Positions 26,097 to 34,457 of a stretch of DNA of 64,000 bases are shown here, in pieces. The position numbers and the translations under genes were made by a program. Origin of the DNA: Cryptobacteroides sp934698975. Its GTDB lineage: Bacteria > Bacteroidota > Bacteroidia > Bacteroidales > UBA932. The DNA is taken from NCBI GenBank assembly GCA_934698975.1, contig CAKUVR010000001.1:1-64000 (forward strand). Direction: 5' to 3'. The notes under the pieces are model-generated. The model had not been told where the DNA came from. It was given only the letters and a program-made list of their open reading frames with translations, and searched no databases. The number at the start of each line of letters is the position of its first letter. Position 1 is the stretch's first letter.

Positions 26097-29000
26097 TTAG
26101 AATGATAATGTCACACCACCCATCAAGAGGCGCTGCTGAGGATAATAACCGTTGTTCACACCTGGAGACTCAGGGTCGATTCCCTTAGGCAGGCCATCGA
26201 TGGTGAAGAGGTTCTGTCCCTCGACGAACAACCTGAGAGAAGACACGCTCAGATGGCTCATCCATTTCTTAGGCAAGGTATAACCGAACTGAGCCGATTT
26301 CAGACGGACGTATTTTCCGTCCCTCCACCAGAATGAGCAGCTCAGACCATTGTCGCCTCCGTGTCCAGGAGATCCGAGGGTGAGGCGCGGGAATGTTCCG
26401 TCCGGATTGTCGATGCTCCAAGCGTTCTCGACAAGGTAAAGAGGAGAGTTGCCGCCCTCTTTGAATGTCTGGGTCCAGATGGTGTTGTCATCGTAGCCGT
26501 TGTAGTACGTTCCGGTAAGGGAGACATCAAACAAGGCTCCACCGGTGAACTGGGCGTTGAAATCGAAGCCGTTCCACTCGAAATTGAGGTTGAGGCCGAA
26601 CGTGAGCTCAGGGCGGTTGGAACGTCCGAAGTAGCCCCAGTCATCATAGTCGATCTTTCCGTCACCGTTGATGTCCACGAACTTGATGTCACCGACGTTA
26701 GGACGGGTGCCCCACCATGCGGAGTTGTCAATTTCTTCCTCGGATCTGAACAGACCGTCAGTCTTCCATCCGGTGATGGCTCCGTAGGTCTTGCCGACAA
26801 TCTTTCTGTTGTCGCTGACCTCAGGGTTGTCCTTGTACTTGATCCACCTTGTCTTTGAATATGTTAGGCTGGCGCTAACCCCGTAGAAGAACGGTTTCCC
26901 GCCGAGGGAGAACTGGTTCTTGTGGGTGATCATGAGGTCAATACCCTTCGCGTCAATCGCAGGATAGTTGATGTAAGTAGGATAGTAGCCACCCATAGAG
27001 GCAGGGAATCCAGAGCCTTGTCCGGTCAGGATGTCATAGGTGTAGTTGTAGAAACCATCCACCTCAAGTCCAAGGAGACCGTCCCAAAGTGTGGCGTCAA
27101 AACCAACGTTGTAGGAAAGGTAACGCTCCCAAGAAAGATCAAGCGACGGAACGACGTCCGGCTTGTAGGCAGGGTTGAAAGTCGTGCTTCCGTCCGGATT
27201 TCTGTAGCCGACCTTGGAGCCGTAACGTGAGTAGGTGCTGAGGAAGGCATATTCAGGAACACCGTCATTACCAAGCATTCCGACAGAGGCTCTTATTTTC
27301 AAGTCATTGAGGAAATCCACAGACTTCATGAAGTTCTCGTTGGAGATTCTCCAGGCCACAGATGCTGAAGGGAAGAAGCCCCAGCGGTACTTGTCCATTC
27401 CGCTGAAGAGGTAGGAACCGTCCTCGCGTCCTGAAAGCTCGACAAGGTACCTGTCAGCGAAGTTGTACTTGAGCCTGAAGACTCCACCCACGCTTCTGCT
27501 GGCGCCGCTGCCGCCTGAGACAGGATCCTTTGTCGGTGTACCCTGGCTGATCTCAGGAAGGGAGGCGAACGGAAGATCCTTGGCGTAAGCCGCAAGACTG
27601 TTGCTCTTGGTGTCACGGACCTCCATGAGAGCAAGCGCCTCAATGGAATGCTTGCCGAAGGTGTTGGAATATTCAAGACTCGCCTGACCGACCATCTGCT
27701 GCCAGTATGACGATCCCTCGCCGATGTTGATGCCGTTGTCAACACCCCTCGGATCATTCTTCTTTGAATATGCCCCGTCAACAAACGCCATTGTGCTGTA
27801 AGGAGTGTTGAGGTTCTTGTTGAAAGAGTTGCTCCAGTCATAGACACCGGAAACCTTTGCCACAAGACCCTCCACACCAGGAATGTCATAGGCAAGGGTG
27901 GCGTTGACGGAAAGATCCATGGAGCGCGTCTTCTTGTAACCAGATTCGTAGATAGCAGCGAGAGGGCTCTGAGGAAGCGACGTGTTCTTCTTGATCGTCG
28001 AAGTGTACATTCCATCGTACTTCTCAGGAATATAAGGGTGCATCATGATCGTCTGGTTGGCGATAGACAGCCAGCCCAGCTCGCTATAGCCGCCATCCGT
28101 ACCTCCGGAAGCGTAGGCAGGAGTGTCCCTGTGGGCGATCGTGCCGGACACGCCCAGCTTGAAATGCAGCCTGGAAGTGATGTCGGAGTCGATGTTGGAG
28201 CGCAGGTTGTAGCGCTTGTAGGTAAAGTTGTCGATGTTACCGTTCTGTCCGAAGTAGCCTATTGACGTGTAGTAGCGGGCCTTTTCGTTGCCGCCGGTCA
28301 CGGTCACGTTGTGCTTCTGGGTGAAACCGGTCCCGAACACCTTGTCGATGTAGTTCACGTTGTCCCAACCATCGGTCGGATCACCGTTTGTCATAGCGGC
28401 TACATTCTCGGAGGTGAAGTACGGATTGTACTCGGAGCGATCCTTGATGGCGCCGCTGGCCAGCTGATCCATCATGTCAGCCATATTATAATAGTAGGCG
28501 AATTGCGGGCCGTTCATGAACTCAGGGAAATTGGCGTTCATGGACACGCCGAAAGAGGCGTCGTAAGTGATGGAAGTCTTCTCCTTCGAGCCTCTCTTGG
28601 TGGTGATGATCATGACACCACCTGCTCCTTTCAGACCGTAAACCGCGGCTGAGGCACCATCCTTGAGGACTGAGATGCTCTCGATGTCGTTAGGGTTGAG
28701 GTCATTGATGTCGTTGACAGGGAAGCCGTCCACAACGTAGGCGATTCCATAGATGGAACCACGCAGACGCAGGGAAGCCTGGTCCTGTCCCGGCTCTCCG
28801 GACTCCTGCACGGAAGAAATACCCGGAAGACGGCCGGCCAGAATCTGAGAGACATTCGTGGCCGGAGCCTTCAGAACCTCGTCACCTTTGATTGCGGAGA
28901 CCGCACCAGTCAGTGAGGATTTCTTCGATGTACCGTAACCGACCACGACGACCTCGTCGAGATAGGTCGTGTCTTCCTTCAAGGTCACGTTCAGAGTCTG

Positions 29001-29291
29001 CACTGTTCCGTCGCACACCTTCTGGAATGATGTCATGCCCAGACACTGGAACTCAAGTGTCTGTCCCTTTTTGACGGAAATCACATAAGTTCCGTCAGCT
29101 CCGGTCATCGTGCCGTTCGTTGTCCCGGCCACAACGACAGATACACCAGGGAGCGGTTGCCCGTTCTGGTCTGTCACCTTACCTTTGACGGAAGGCTGCG
29201 CCGACGCGTTCCCCGAAAAGAGGAATACTGAAAGTATCGACACAATCGCCGCCCTTAGGAAAGGGGATAAGAAATTCGATGTAGCTTTCAT
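26097..29291 (-). CDS. SusC/RagA-family TonB-linked outer-membrane transporter
   Basis: This 1064-residue protein has a signal peptide (IVSILSVFLFSGNASAQ), a CarboxypepD_reg domain (VKGKVTDQNGQPLPGVSVVV), the TonB box region LDEVVVVGYGTSKKSSLTGA, a plug (ISVLKDGASAAVYGLKGAGG) and a barrel ending VTLSF. It heads the seven-gene minus-strand operon that ends with the FAD oxidoreductase. The divergent operon starts 171 bases away and shares a symmetric control region with it. Confidence 0.96.
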   Translation of the reverse strand: MKATSNFLSPFLRAAIVSILSVFLFSGNASAQPSVKGKVTDQNGQPLPGVSVVVAGTTNGTMTGADGTYVISVKKGQTLEFQCLGMTSFQKVCDGTVQTLNVTLKEDTTYLDEVVVVGYGTSKKSSLTGAVSAIKGDEVLKAPATNVSQILAGRLPGISSVQESGEPGQDQASLRLRGSIYGIAYVVDGFPVNDINDLNPNDIESISVLKDGASAAVYGLKGAGGVMIITTKRGSKEKTSITYDASFGVSMNANFPEFMNGPQFAYYYNMADMMDQLASGAIKDRSEYNPYFTSENVAAMTNGDPTDGWDNVNYIDKVFGTGFTQKHNVTVTGGNEKARYYTSIGYFGQNGNIDNFTYKRYNLRSNIDSDITSRLHFKLGVSGTIAHRDTPAYASGGTDGGYSELGWLSIANQTIMMHPYIPEKYDGMYTSTIKKNTSLPQSPLAAIYESGYKKTRSMDLSVNATLAYDIPGVEGLVAKVSGVYDWSNSFNKNLNTPYSTMAFVDGAYSKKNDPRGVDNGINIGEGSSYWQQMVGQASLEYSNTFGKHSIEALALMEVRDTKSNSLAAYAKDLPFASLPEISQGTPTKDPVSGGSGASRSVGGVFRLKYNFADRYLVELSGREDGSYLFSGMDKYRWGFFPSASVAWRISNENFMKSVDFLNDLKIRASVGMLGNDGVPEYAFLSTYSRYGSKVGYRNPDGSTTFNPAYKPDVVPSLDLSWERYLSYNVGFDATLWDGLLGLEVDGFYNYTYDILTGQGSGFPASMGGYYPTYINYPAIDAKGIDLMITHKNQFSLGGKPFFYGVSASLTYSKTRWIKYKDNPEVSDNRKIVGKTYGAITGWKTDGLFRSEEEIDNSAWWGTRPNVGDIKFVDINGDGKIDYDDWGYFGRSNRPELTFGLNLNFEWNGFDFNAQFTGGALFDVSLTGTYYNGYDDNTIWTQTFKEGGNSPLYLVENAWSIDNPDGTFPRLTLGSPGHGGDNGLSCSFWWRDGKYVRLKSAQFGYTLPKKWMSHLSVSSLRLFVEGQNLFTIDGLPKGIDPESPGVNNGYYPQQRLLMGGVTLSF

Positions 29292-29462
29292 AAAAGAATG
29301 CGTTATTATTAATAATAGTGTTATCTACTTCTTCCGATAAACCCAACAATTTTCGCAAAGGTATAATTTTTCCTCAAATATTTAATAATTAAATTCTCAA
29401 TTAATAAAATATTTAAGAAATAAAATTCTTACCTTTGCAATAATTACATAACGAATAGCACC
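29292..29462. promoter_or_regulatory. Divergent, dyad-symmetric control region of the unassigned-substrate locus
   Basis: The minus-strand -7 box TACCTTTG occupies 29363-29356 and an identical TACCTTTG on the plus strand occupies 29430-29437. Between them is a strongly AT-rich, imperfect palindrome at about 29376-29417, with AAATATTT at 29376-29383 and again at 29407-29414. Its centre (about 29395) is within two bases of the midpoint of the two -7 boxes. No good -33 TTTG boxes are present on either side, which would fit activator-dependent promoters. The ROK regulator at 31972 is a candidate binder; that is inference. Confidence 0.6.
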
Positions 29463-30566
29463 ATGACAGACAGAAGAACATTCCTGAAAAAGGCTGGAGC
29501 GGCGGCTGCAGCCGCAATGGCGGTGCCTCTTGCTGCGAACGCCGCCGGTCTCACACCAAAAAACGGGAAAGACATCAGGCTCAAGGCTGACGACAACATA
29601 GAAAGCAGACTGATTGTCCCGAAAGGCGACGCTCTTCCGATAACCGGCACTTTCCTCGATGAAATATCCCACGACATTCCTCACCAGAACTGGGGAGAGA
29701 AGGAATGGGACCTTGATTTCAGGTATATGAAAGCGATGGGGATCGACACAGTGATCGACATCCGCTGCGGCTACCGCAAGTTCATCACCTACCCTTCGCC
29801 ATACCTCCTCAAAAAAGGCTGCTACATGCCTTCGACCGACTTGATCGACATGTTCTGCCGCCTTGCCCAGAAATACGGAATGAAGTTCTGGCTCGGTCTG
29901 TACGATTCCGGAAAGTACTGGGACACAGGCGATATGTCAAACGAAGTCGAGGCGAACAAATATGTCATCGATGAGATCTGGCAGCGCTACGGAAGCAAGT
30001 ACGACAGTTTCGGTGGATGGTACATCAGCGGGGAGATCAGCCGCGCCACCAAGGGCGCCATCGAATCATTCCGCACTATGGGTCGCCAGTGCAAGGAGGT
30101 CTCCGGCGGGCTGCCTACCTTCATCTCTCCTTGGATCGACGGCAAGAAGGCAGTCGACGCCGCAGGAGGGAACCTTACCAAGGAACAGGCGGTCTCAGTC
30201 GAGCAGCACGAGCGGGAATGGAACGAAATCTTCGACGGAATCCATGAATATGTCGATGCGTGCGCCTTCCAGGACGGCCACATAGACTACGACGAACTGG
30301 ATGCGTTCTTCACTGTCAACAAGAAACTTGCGGACAAGTACGGAATGCAGTGCTGGACAAACGCTGAAAGCTTCGACCGCGACATGCCGATCAGATTCCT
30401 GCCGATCAAGTTCGACAAATTGAGAATGAAGCTGGAAGCCGCCAAACGTTGCGGCTACGACAAGGCGATCACATTCGAGTTCTCACATTTCATGAGCCCT
30501 CAGTCCGCCTACCTTCAGGCCGGACACCTCTATGACAGGTACATGGAATATTTTGACAAACGATAA
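29463..30566 (+). CDS. DUF4434-like TIM-barrel protein with Tat-type signal
   Basis: The 367-residue product starts with a twin-arginine motif (DRRTFLKKAG) and an alanine-rich export segment. The block ALPITGTFLDEISHDIPHQN, followed by WDLDFRYMKAMGIDTVIDI and then KYGMKFWLGLYDSGKYWD, fits DUF4434, a glycosidase-like TIM-barrel family. Acidic residues that could be catalytic occur in GGWYISGEISRAT and YDKAITFEFSHFMSP. It should be periplasmic or surface-exposed. It is the first gene of the plus-strand operon and ends three bases before the transporter start. The reaction is unknown; a hydrolase acting on an oligosaccharide is a reasonable guess. Confidence 0.7.
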   Translation: MTDRRTFLKKAGAAAAAAMAVPLAANAAGLTPKNGKDIRLKADDNIESRLIVPKGDALPITGTFLDEISHDIPHQNWGEKEWDLDFRYMKAMGIDTVIDIRCGYRKFITYPSPYLLKKGCYMPSTDLIDMFCRLAQKYGMKFWLGLYDSGKYWDTGDMSNEVEANKYVIDEIWQRYGSKYDSFGGWYISGEISRATKGAIESFRTMGRQCKEVSGGLPTFISPWIDGKKAVDAAGGNLTKEQAVSVEQHEREWNEIFDGIHEYVDACAFQDGHIDYDELDAFFTVNKKLADKYGMQCWTNAESFDRDMPIRFLPIKFDKLRMKLEAAKRCGYDKAITFEFSHFMSPQSAYLQAGHLYDRYMEYFDKR

Positions 30567-30569
30567 GCT

Positions 30570-31964
30570 ATGGACAAAAGCATAAACATGGGTCGGGTCG
30601 TGTTCCTGGCCTTAGTCGCGGCGATCGGAGGAATCCTGTTCGGCTACGACACCGCTGTGATCTCCGGCACGACAGAAATCGTCAAGAATCAATTCCAGCT
30701 GACGACAATAGCCGAAGGCTGGTACGTGGGCTGCGCCCTGATCGGTTCGATACTAGGTGTGATGAGCGCTGGAATGATGAGCGACAACCTTGGCCGAAAG
30801 AGGACGATGATCTTCTCCGCATTGTTGTTCAGCATCTCCGCGATAGGCTGCGCAGTCTGCTCAGATTTCAACCAGTTGGTTTTCTTTAGAATCATAGGTG
30901 GATTCGGAATAGGAATAGTCTCCATCGTCTCACCGATTTACATCTCTGAGATCGCTCCGGCACAGAAAAGAGGCACCCTCGTGTCGCTCTACCAGCTGGC
31001 GATTACGATAGGCTTCCTGATGGCCTACCTGATCAATTACTTCGTCCTTAGGGATGCAGATGTAAACTCAACATCCACAGGCCTTTGGACAAGAATATTC
31101 AATTCTGAGTACTGGAGAGGGATGCTTGGCTACGAGACGATCCCAGACCTGCTGTTCCTCATCGTGATATTCCTCATCCCTGAAAGTCCGCGCTGGCTCA
31201 TCACCAAACACAAGGACGGGAAGGCGAGGAAGATCCTGTCCGGAATATTCACATCCGAAGAGGAAGTGGCCAGACAGATTGACCAGACCAAGGCCTCCAT
31301 CGCCGGAGAGACCAAGTCCGAATGGAAGACCCTTCTGGAGCCGGGAATATTCAAGGCCGTCCTGATCGGGTGCGCCATCGCCATCCTCGGACAGTTCATG
31401 GGAGTGAACGCGGTGCTTTACTACGGGCCTAAGATATTCAGTGACGCCGGTTTGTCCGGGGAGGGTTCGATGTTCTCGACGGTTCTGGTCGGGGTTGTGA
31501 ATATGCTCACGACGGTCATCGCCCTGCTGATCATCGACAAGGTAGGACGCAAGCAACTGGTTTACTGGGGTGTGTCAGGAATGATTATCTGTCTGCTGAT
31601 GATCGGACTTTACTTCTGCCTCGGCTCAGCCCTGCCGACCTGGTTCCTGCTGACATTCTTCCTTCTGTACGTTTTCTGCACGGCGATTTCCATAAGCGCG
31701 GTTGTTTTTGTACTTTTGTCAGAAATGTACCCCAACAGGGTGCGCGGACTCGCGATGAGCATCGCCGGTCTGGCTCTTTGGATCGGAACCTACCTGATCG
31801 GACAGCTCACACCATGGATGCTCGAGACACTCACACCTGCCGGCACATTCTTCCTGTTCGCCGCGATGTGTGTCCCATACCTTCTCATCATGTGGAGACT
31901 GGTCCCTGAGACTACAGGCAAGGCACTGGAAGAAATCGAGGAATACTGGACAAAAGGCAAATAG
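30570..31964 (+). CDS. Sugar porter family MFS transporter
   Basis: The 464-residue inner-membrane protein has twelve predicted hydrophobic segments and sugar porter motifs: GGILFGYDTAVISGT in helix 1, DNLGRKRTM in the loop after helix 2, RIIGGFGIGIVSIVSPIYIS in helix 4, PESPRWLI before the central loop, and VPETTGKALEEIEEYW at the end. It should carry a monosaccharide, probably with protons, into the cytoplasm. Given the AGE-type epimerase across the divergent promoter, an acetylated hexosamine is possible, but related porters carry xylose, glucose or galactose, so specificity is open. It is followed after seven bases by the ROK regulator. Confidence 0.92.
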   Translation: MDKSINMGRVVFLALVAAIGGILFGYDTAVISGTTEIVKNQFQLTTIAEGWYVGCALIGSILGVMSAGMMSDNLGRKRTMIFSALLFSISAIGCAVCSDFNQLVFFRIIGGFGIGIVSIVSPIYISEIAPAQKRGTLVSLYQLAITIGFLMAYLINYFVLRDADVNSTSTGLWTRIFNSEYWRGMLGYETIPDLLFLIVIFLIPESPRWLITKHKDGKARKILSGIFTSEEEVARQIDQTKASIAGETKSEWKTLLEPGIFKAVLIGCAIAILGQFMGVNAVLYYGPKIFSDAGLSGEGSMFSTVLVGVVNMLTTVIALLIIDKVGRKQLVYWGVSGMIICLLMIGLYFCLGSALPTWFLLTFFLLYVFCTAISISAVVFVLLSEMYPNRVRGLAMSIAGLALWIGTYLIGQLTPWMLETLTPAGTFFLFAAMCVPYLLIMWRLVPETTGKALEEIEEYWTKGK

Positions 31965-31971
31965 AGAGTTG

Positions 31972-33174
31972 ATGGTCAAATATTTCAGCGAAAACCTCTC
32001 GGACAAGAATTCCATAATCAAGCAGAAGATTCTGGAATTGTGCATGAACGCGGGCGATTTCAGCATCGCTGACTTCGCCCGTGAACTGAACTGCAGCATT
32101 CCGACCACCACAAAGATTGTCGGAGAGCTGATTGACGACGGATGGCTTGAGGACCTTGGAAAAAAAGGTTCGGCCAGCGGACGTAGGCCCAGCATTTTCG
32201 GGCTCAACCCGGACGCGGGCTTCTTTGTCGGGGTGGATCTTGAAAGGAACCACGCCAATATCATGACAATGGACTTCAAGGGACAGACCCTGTCCTACGA
32301 CGAGGATGTGGAGTTCACCCTCCAGAACACGGAAGAGTCATGCAGAAAGCTCTGCGGCCTGATCCGGGAGACGCTTGAGAACAATGACCTGAGCATGGAA
32401 CGCATGCTTGCATGCAACATCGACCTTACCGGACGGGTCAACACCGCGTCCGGCTACAGTTTCACATATTTCATAAATGAGGACAAACCTCTGAGTGCCA
32501 TTCTGGAGGAGGATCTCGGTGTCCCTGTAGCCATTGACAACGACTCCAGAGCGATGACTTACGGGGAGTTCCGCAGCGGAACCGCCAACGGAGAAAGGAA
32601 TGTTCTGTTCATCAATGTCGGATGGGGACTCGGAATGGGAATGATCCTGAACGGCGACCTGTACTACGGAAAGTCCGGCTTTTCCGGAGAGTTCGGACAT
32701 TTCCCGTTTCTGGACAACGGGCAGATCTGCCGCTGCGGAAAGGTCGGCTGCATGGAGACAGGAGCCTCCGGCTCGGCTCTCCAACGGATAGTCACGGAAA
32801 AGCTGAAATCAGGATGTCCTTCGATGCTGACTGACAAGTACAGAACCGGCAAGGATTTGACGCTCAATGACCTGCTGGGAGCGGTGGAGGACGAGGATGT
32901 CGTGGCCATAGATGCCATGGGAGAGATCGGCACGACCCTCGGAAGAGGCATCGCAGGCCTGATCAACGTGTTCAATCCCGAAAAGGTCGTCATAGGAGGA
33001 AAGCTGACCGTAGGCGGGGACTATCTCATGCTGCCTGTCAGGGCGGCTATCAAGAAATACTCCCTGAACATTGTGAGCAAGGACACCACCGTCGTGTTCT
33101 CCAAACTAGGGCGCAAAGCCGGTTCGTTAGGATGCTGCATGCTCGCCAGAACAAGGTTTCTAGGGTTGATGTGA
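31972..33174 (+). CDS. ROK-family transcriptional regulator (NagC/XylR type)
   Basis: The 400-residue product has an N-terminal winged helix-turn-helix (about 30-78: FSIADFARELNCSIPTTTKI, then a GRRPSIFGLN wing). The ROK sugar-binding domain follows, with GVDLERNHANI, VAIDNDSRAMTYGEFRSG and FINVGWGLGMGMILNGDLYY. The zinc site GEFGHFPF, then CRCGKVGCMETGASG, is intact. The DNA-binding domain distinguishes it from ROK sugar kinases. The frame is open further upstream, but that part overlaps the transporter; ATG 31972 sits seven bases after the transporter stop. It probably represses the two divergent operons until a sugar is bound. Confidence 0.92.
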   Translation: MVKYFSENLSDKNSIIKQKILELCMNAGDFSIADFARELNCSIPTTTKIVGELIDDGWLEDLGKKGSASGRRPSIFGLNPDAGFFVGVDLERNHANIMTMDFKGQTLSYDEDVEFTLQNTEESCRKLCGLIRETLENNDLSMERMLACNIDLTGRVNTASGYSFTYFINEDKPLSAILEEDLGVPVAIDNDSRAMTYGEFRSGTANGERNVLFINVGWGLGMGMILNGDLYYGKSGFSGEFGHFPFLDNGQICRCGKVGCMETGASGSALQRIVTEKLKSGCPSMLTDKYRTGKDLTLNDLLGAVEDEDVVAIDAMGEIGTTLGRGIAGLINVFNPEKVVIGGKLTVGGDYLMLPVRAAIKKYSLNIVSKDTTVVFSKLGRKAGSLGCCMLARTRFLGLM

Positions 33175-33180
33175 CAATCC

Positions 33181-33347
33181 TTAGAAGCTGTTTTGATTTG
33201 TTTGTTTGAAGGTTTGAGAGTGAAAAACTTCAGGTTCGACCGCTTCTTACAAGGAGGATAGCGGTGCTATCTGACTGAAGAAGCGGGAAGAAAATGAAGA
33301 ATTTTCACCTCAAAGAACATTTCAAATAAATCAAAACAGCTTCTTAA
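33181..33347. repeat. Full-length hairpin repeat (MITE-like), copy 1
   Basis: The 167-base block is an imperfect palindrome along its whole length. Its ends read TTAGAAGCTGTTTTGATTTG and AAATCAAAACAGCTTCTTAA. Inner pairs are GTGAAAAACTTC with GAAGAATTTTCAC, CCGCTTCTT with AAGAAGCGG, and at the tip GATAGC, GGT, GCTATC. It begins six bases after the ROK stop codon. A second copy with an insertion lies at 43203-43443. It has no coding capacity and could be a miniature inverted-repeat element, a structured RNA or a 3' end element. Confidence 0.8.
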
Positions 33348-33467
33348 TCTCGCGCCGGAGTTCCGGCAGACAGGACAGCCACCTTCCACATCATCCTTTC
33401 AGGCATTCAGATGTGGTCGGTAATAAACTTTTTGAATAAAAATCCGACTTCTTTCCTGAAATTAAAT

Positions 33468-33475
33468 TAACTTTG
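33468..33475 (+). promoter_or_regulatory. Probable -7 element of the fimbrial operon
   Basis: TAACTTTG on the plus strand is the only consensus -7 box found between the hairpin repeat and the first fimbrial gene. No TTTG lies about 20 bases upstream, so the -33 part is weak. If used, the leader would be about 340 bases. Confidence 0.45.
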
Positions 33476-33820
33476 TGCGTTTGTTCTCTCTGAGGGAGAG
33501 AAAAAGATATTTTGGTTGCTTGGCTCCGGTCCGAAAACAAGACCTGAAAATCGGGCAGGAAATACGGATGGAAAGTCTGTGAAAAAATTGTGGTTGCGAT
33601 TGAAAAGATAGAAAGGTCTGTGACAGCGGTATGTTCGCCGAGGGCAAGTTTGAGCCTTGGCGTGAATAGTGTATTCTTATCTGCAGAAAAATTCGGCCGT
33701 CTCACAGTCACCCCCTTACATTTCCTGATCAATGTTCCACATCGGCATCCAAAGAGAATTCCGTATTGACTAGAACATTTTGAAACATCAATTTTTGAAA
33801 AACAAGACAAGGCATCAAAT
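33476..33820 (+). other. Long untranslated leader of the fimbrial operon
   Basis: About 340 bases without a convincing gene. A small hairpin (TTCTCTC, TGAGG, GAGAGAA) lies at about 33483-33501. Open frames here are short or antisense and lack family resemblance. No riboswitch class was recognised. Confidence 0.4.
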
Positions 33821-34444
33821 ATGAACGGATCCACATCACATATCAGACGTTTGACACATTGCACGCTCGCCGCGGCGTTTGTTCTGGTCATCTCATCGCT
33901 GCTGTCCCCGTCAGCCAAGGCGCAGACAGCGGCTGTCAAGACAAACATCATACTCGACGCCACGGCCACATTGAACGCAGGTCTGGAATTCAGATTCGCT
34001 CCCAAATGGACAATCGACCTTTCAGGAGACCTCAACCCATGGACATTCACTGGAGACAAGAAGTTCAAACATTGGCTTTTCCAACCGGAACTGCGCCTCT
34101 GGGCTTGCGACGCATGGGCAGGAAGCTTCTTCGGACTTCATGCCCTGGGCGGTCAGTTCAACGTCGGCGGCTTTGACATCGATGCCGACTTCCTCGGAAC
34201 AGACTGGAGGCTGCTGAAAGACCGCCGATACCAAGGCTGGATGGCAGGAGCGGGTCTTGGCTATGGCTACGCCTGGATCTTAGGGAGACACTGGAACCTC
34301 GAAGCCGAGGCCGGAGTGGGCTGGGTTCACAGCTGGTATGACACATTCCGCTGTGCCGGGTGCGGCAAAAGAATCGCGACCGACGACCAGCACGACTACT
34401 TCGGCGTGACAAAACTGGCGGTAAGCCTTGTGTACCTATTCTAA
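33821..34444 (+). CDS. DUF3575 family outer-membrane protein of the fimbrial operon
   Basis: The 207-residue product has a signal peptide (AAAFVLVISSLLSPSAKAQ) followed by AAVKTNIILDATATLNAGLE and FRFAPKWTIDLSGDLNPW, the DUF3575 start pattern (native family members typically read VKTNLL-like at this place). Alternating strands and a C-terminal F (SLVYLF) indicate an outer-membrane barrel. DUF3575 genes commonly open Bacteroidales fimbrial operons, followed by DUF3868, as here. The exact role in fimbrial export or assembly is not known. Two cysteines in FRCAGCGKR near residue 185 are unusual for a barrel and might form a disulfide loop. Confidence 0.85.
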   Translation: MNGSTSHIRRLTHCTLAAAFVLVISSLLSPSAKAQTAAVKTNIILDATATLNAGLEFRFAPKWTIDLSGDLNPWTFTGDKKFKHWLFQPELRLWACDAWAGSFFGLHALGGQFNVGGFDIDADFLGTDWRLLKDRRYQGWMAGAGLGYGYAWILGRHWNLEAEAGVGWVHSWYDTFRCAGCGKRIATDDQHDYFGVTKLAVSLVYLF

Positions 34445-34457
34445 AAACTCTAAGACA

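Noticed and set aside
16469..33174. A complete sialic acid (Nan) locus
   Set aside because: There is no sialidase, esterase or N-acetylneuraminate lyase gene; the epimerase and MFS alone do not establish it.
31972..33174. ROK sugar kinase
   Set aside because: A clear N-terminal winged helix-turn-helix identifies a regulator of the NagC/XylR type.
33181..33347. Insertion sequence or CRISPR array
   Set aside because: No transposase frame lies within or beside the repeats, and the two copies are single hairpins rather than regularly spaced direct repeats.
33402..33750. Possible invertible fimbrial promoter flanked by GATGTGG and CCACATC
   Set aside because: The arms match over only seven bases, a third copy of CCACATC lies outside, and no invertase gene is in the window.
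33391..34068. Minus-strand open frame of 225 codons over the fimbrial leader and DUF3575 gene
   Set aside because: It is antisense to a well-supported gene, has no ribosome-binding site or domain, and composition does not favour coding.
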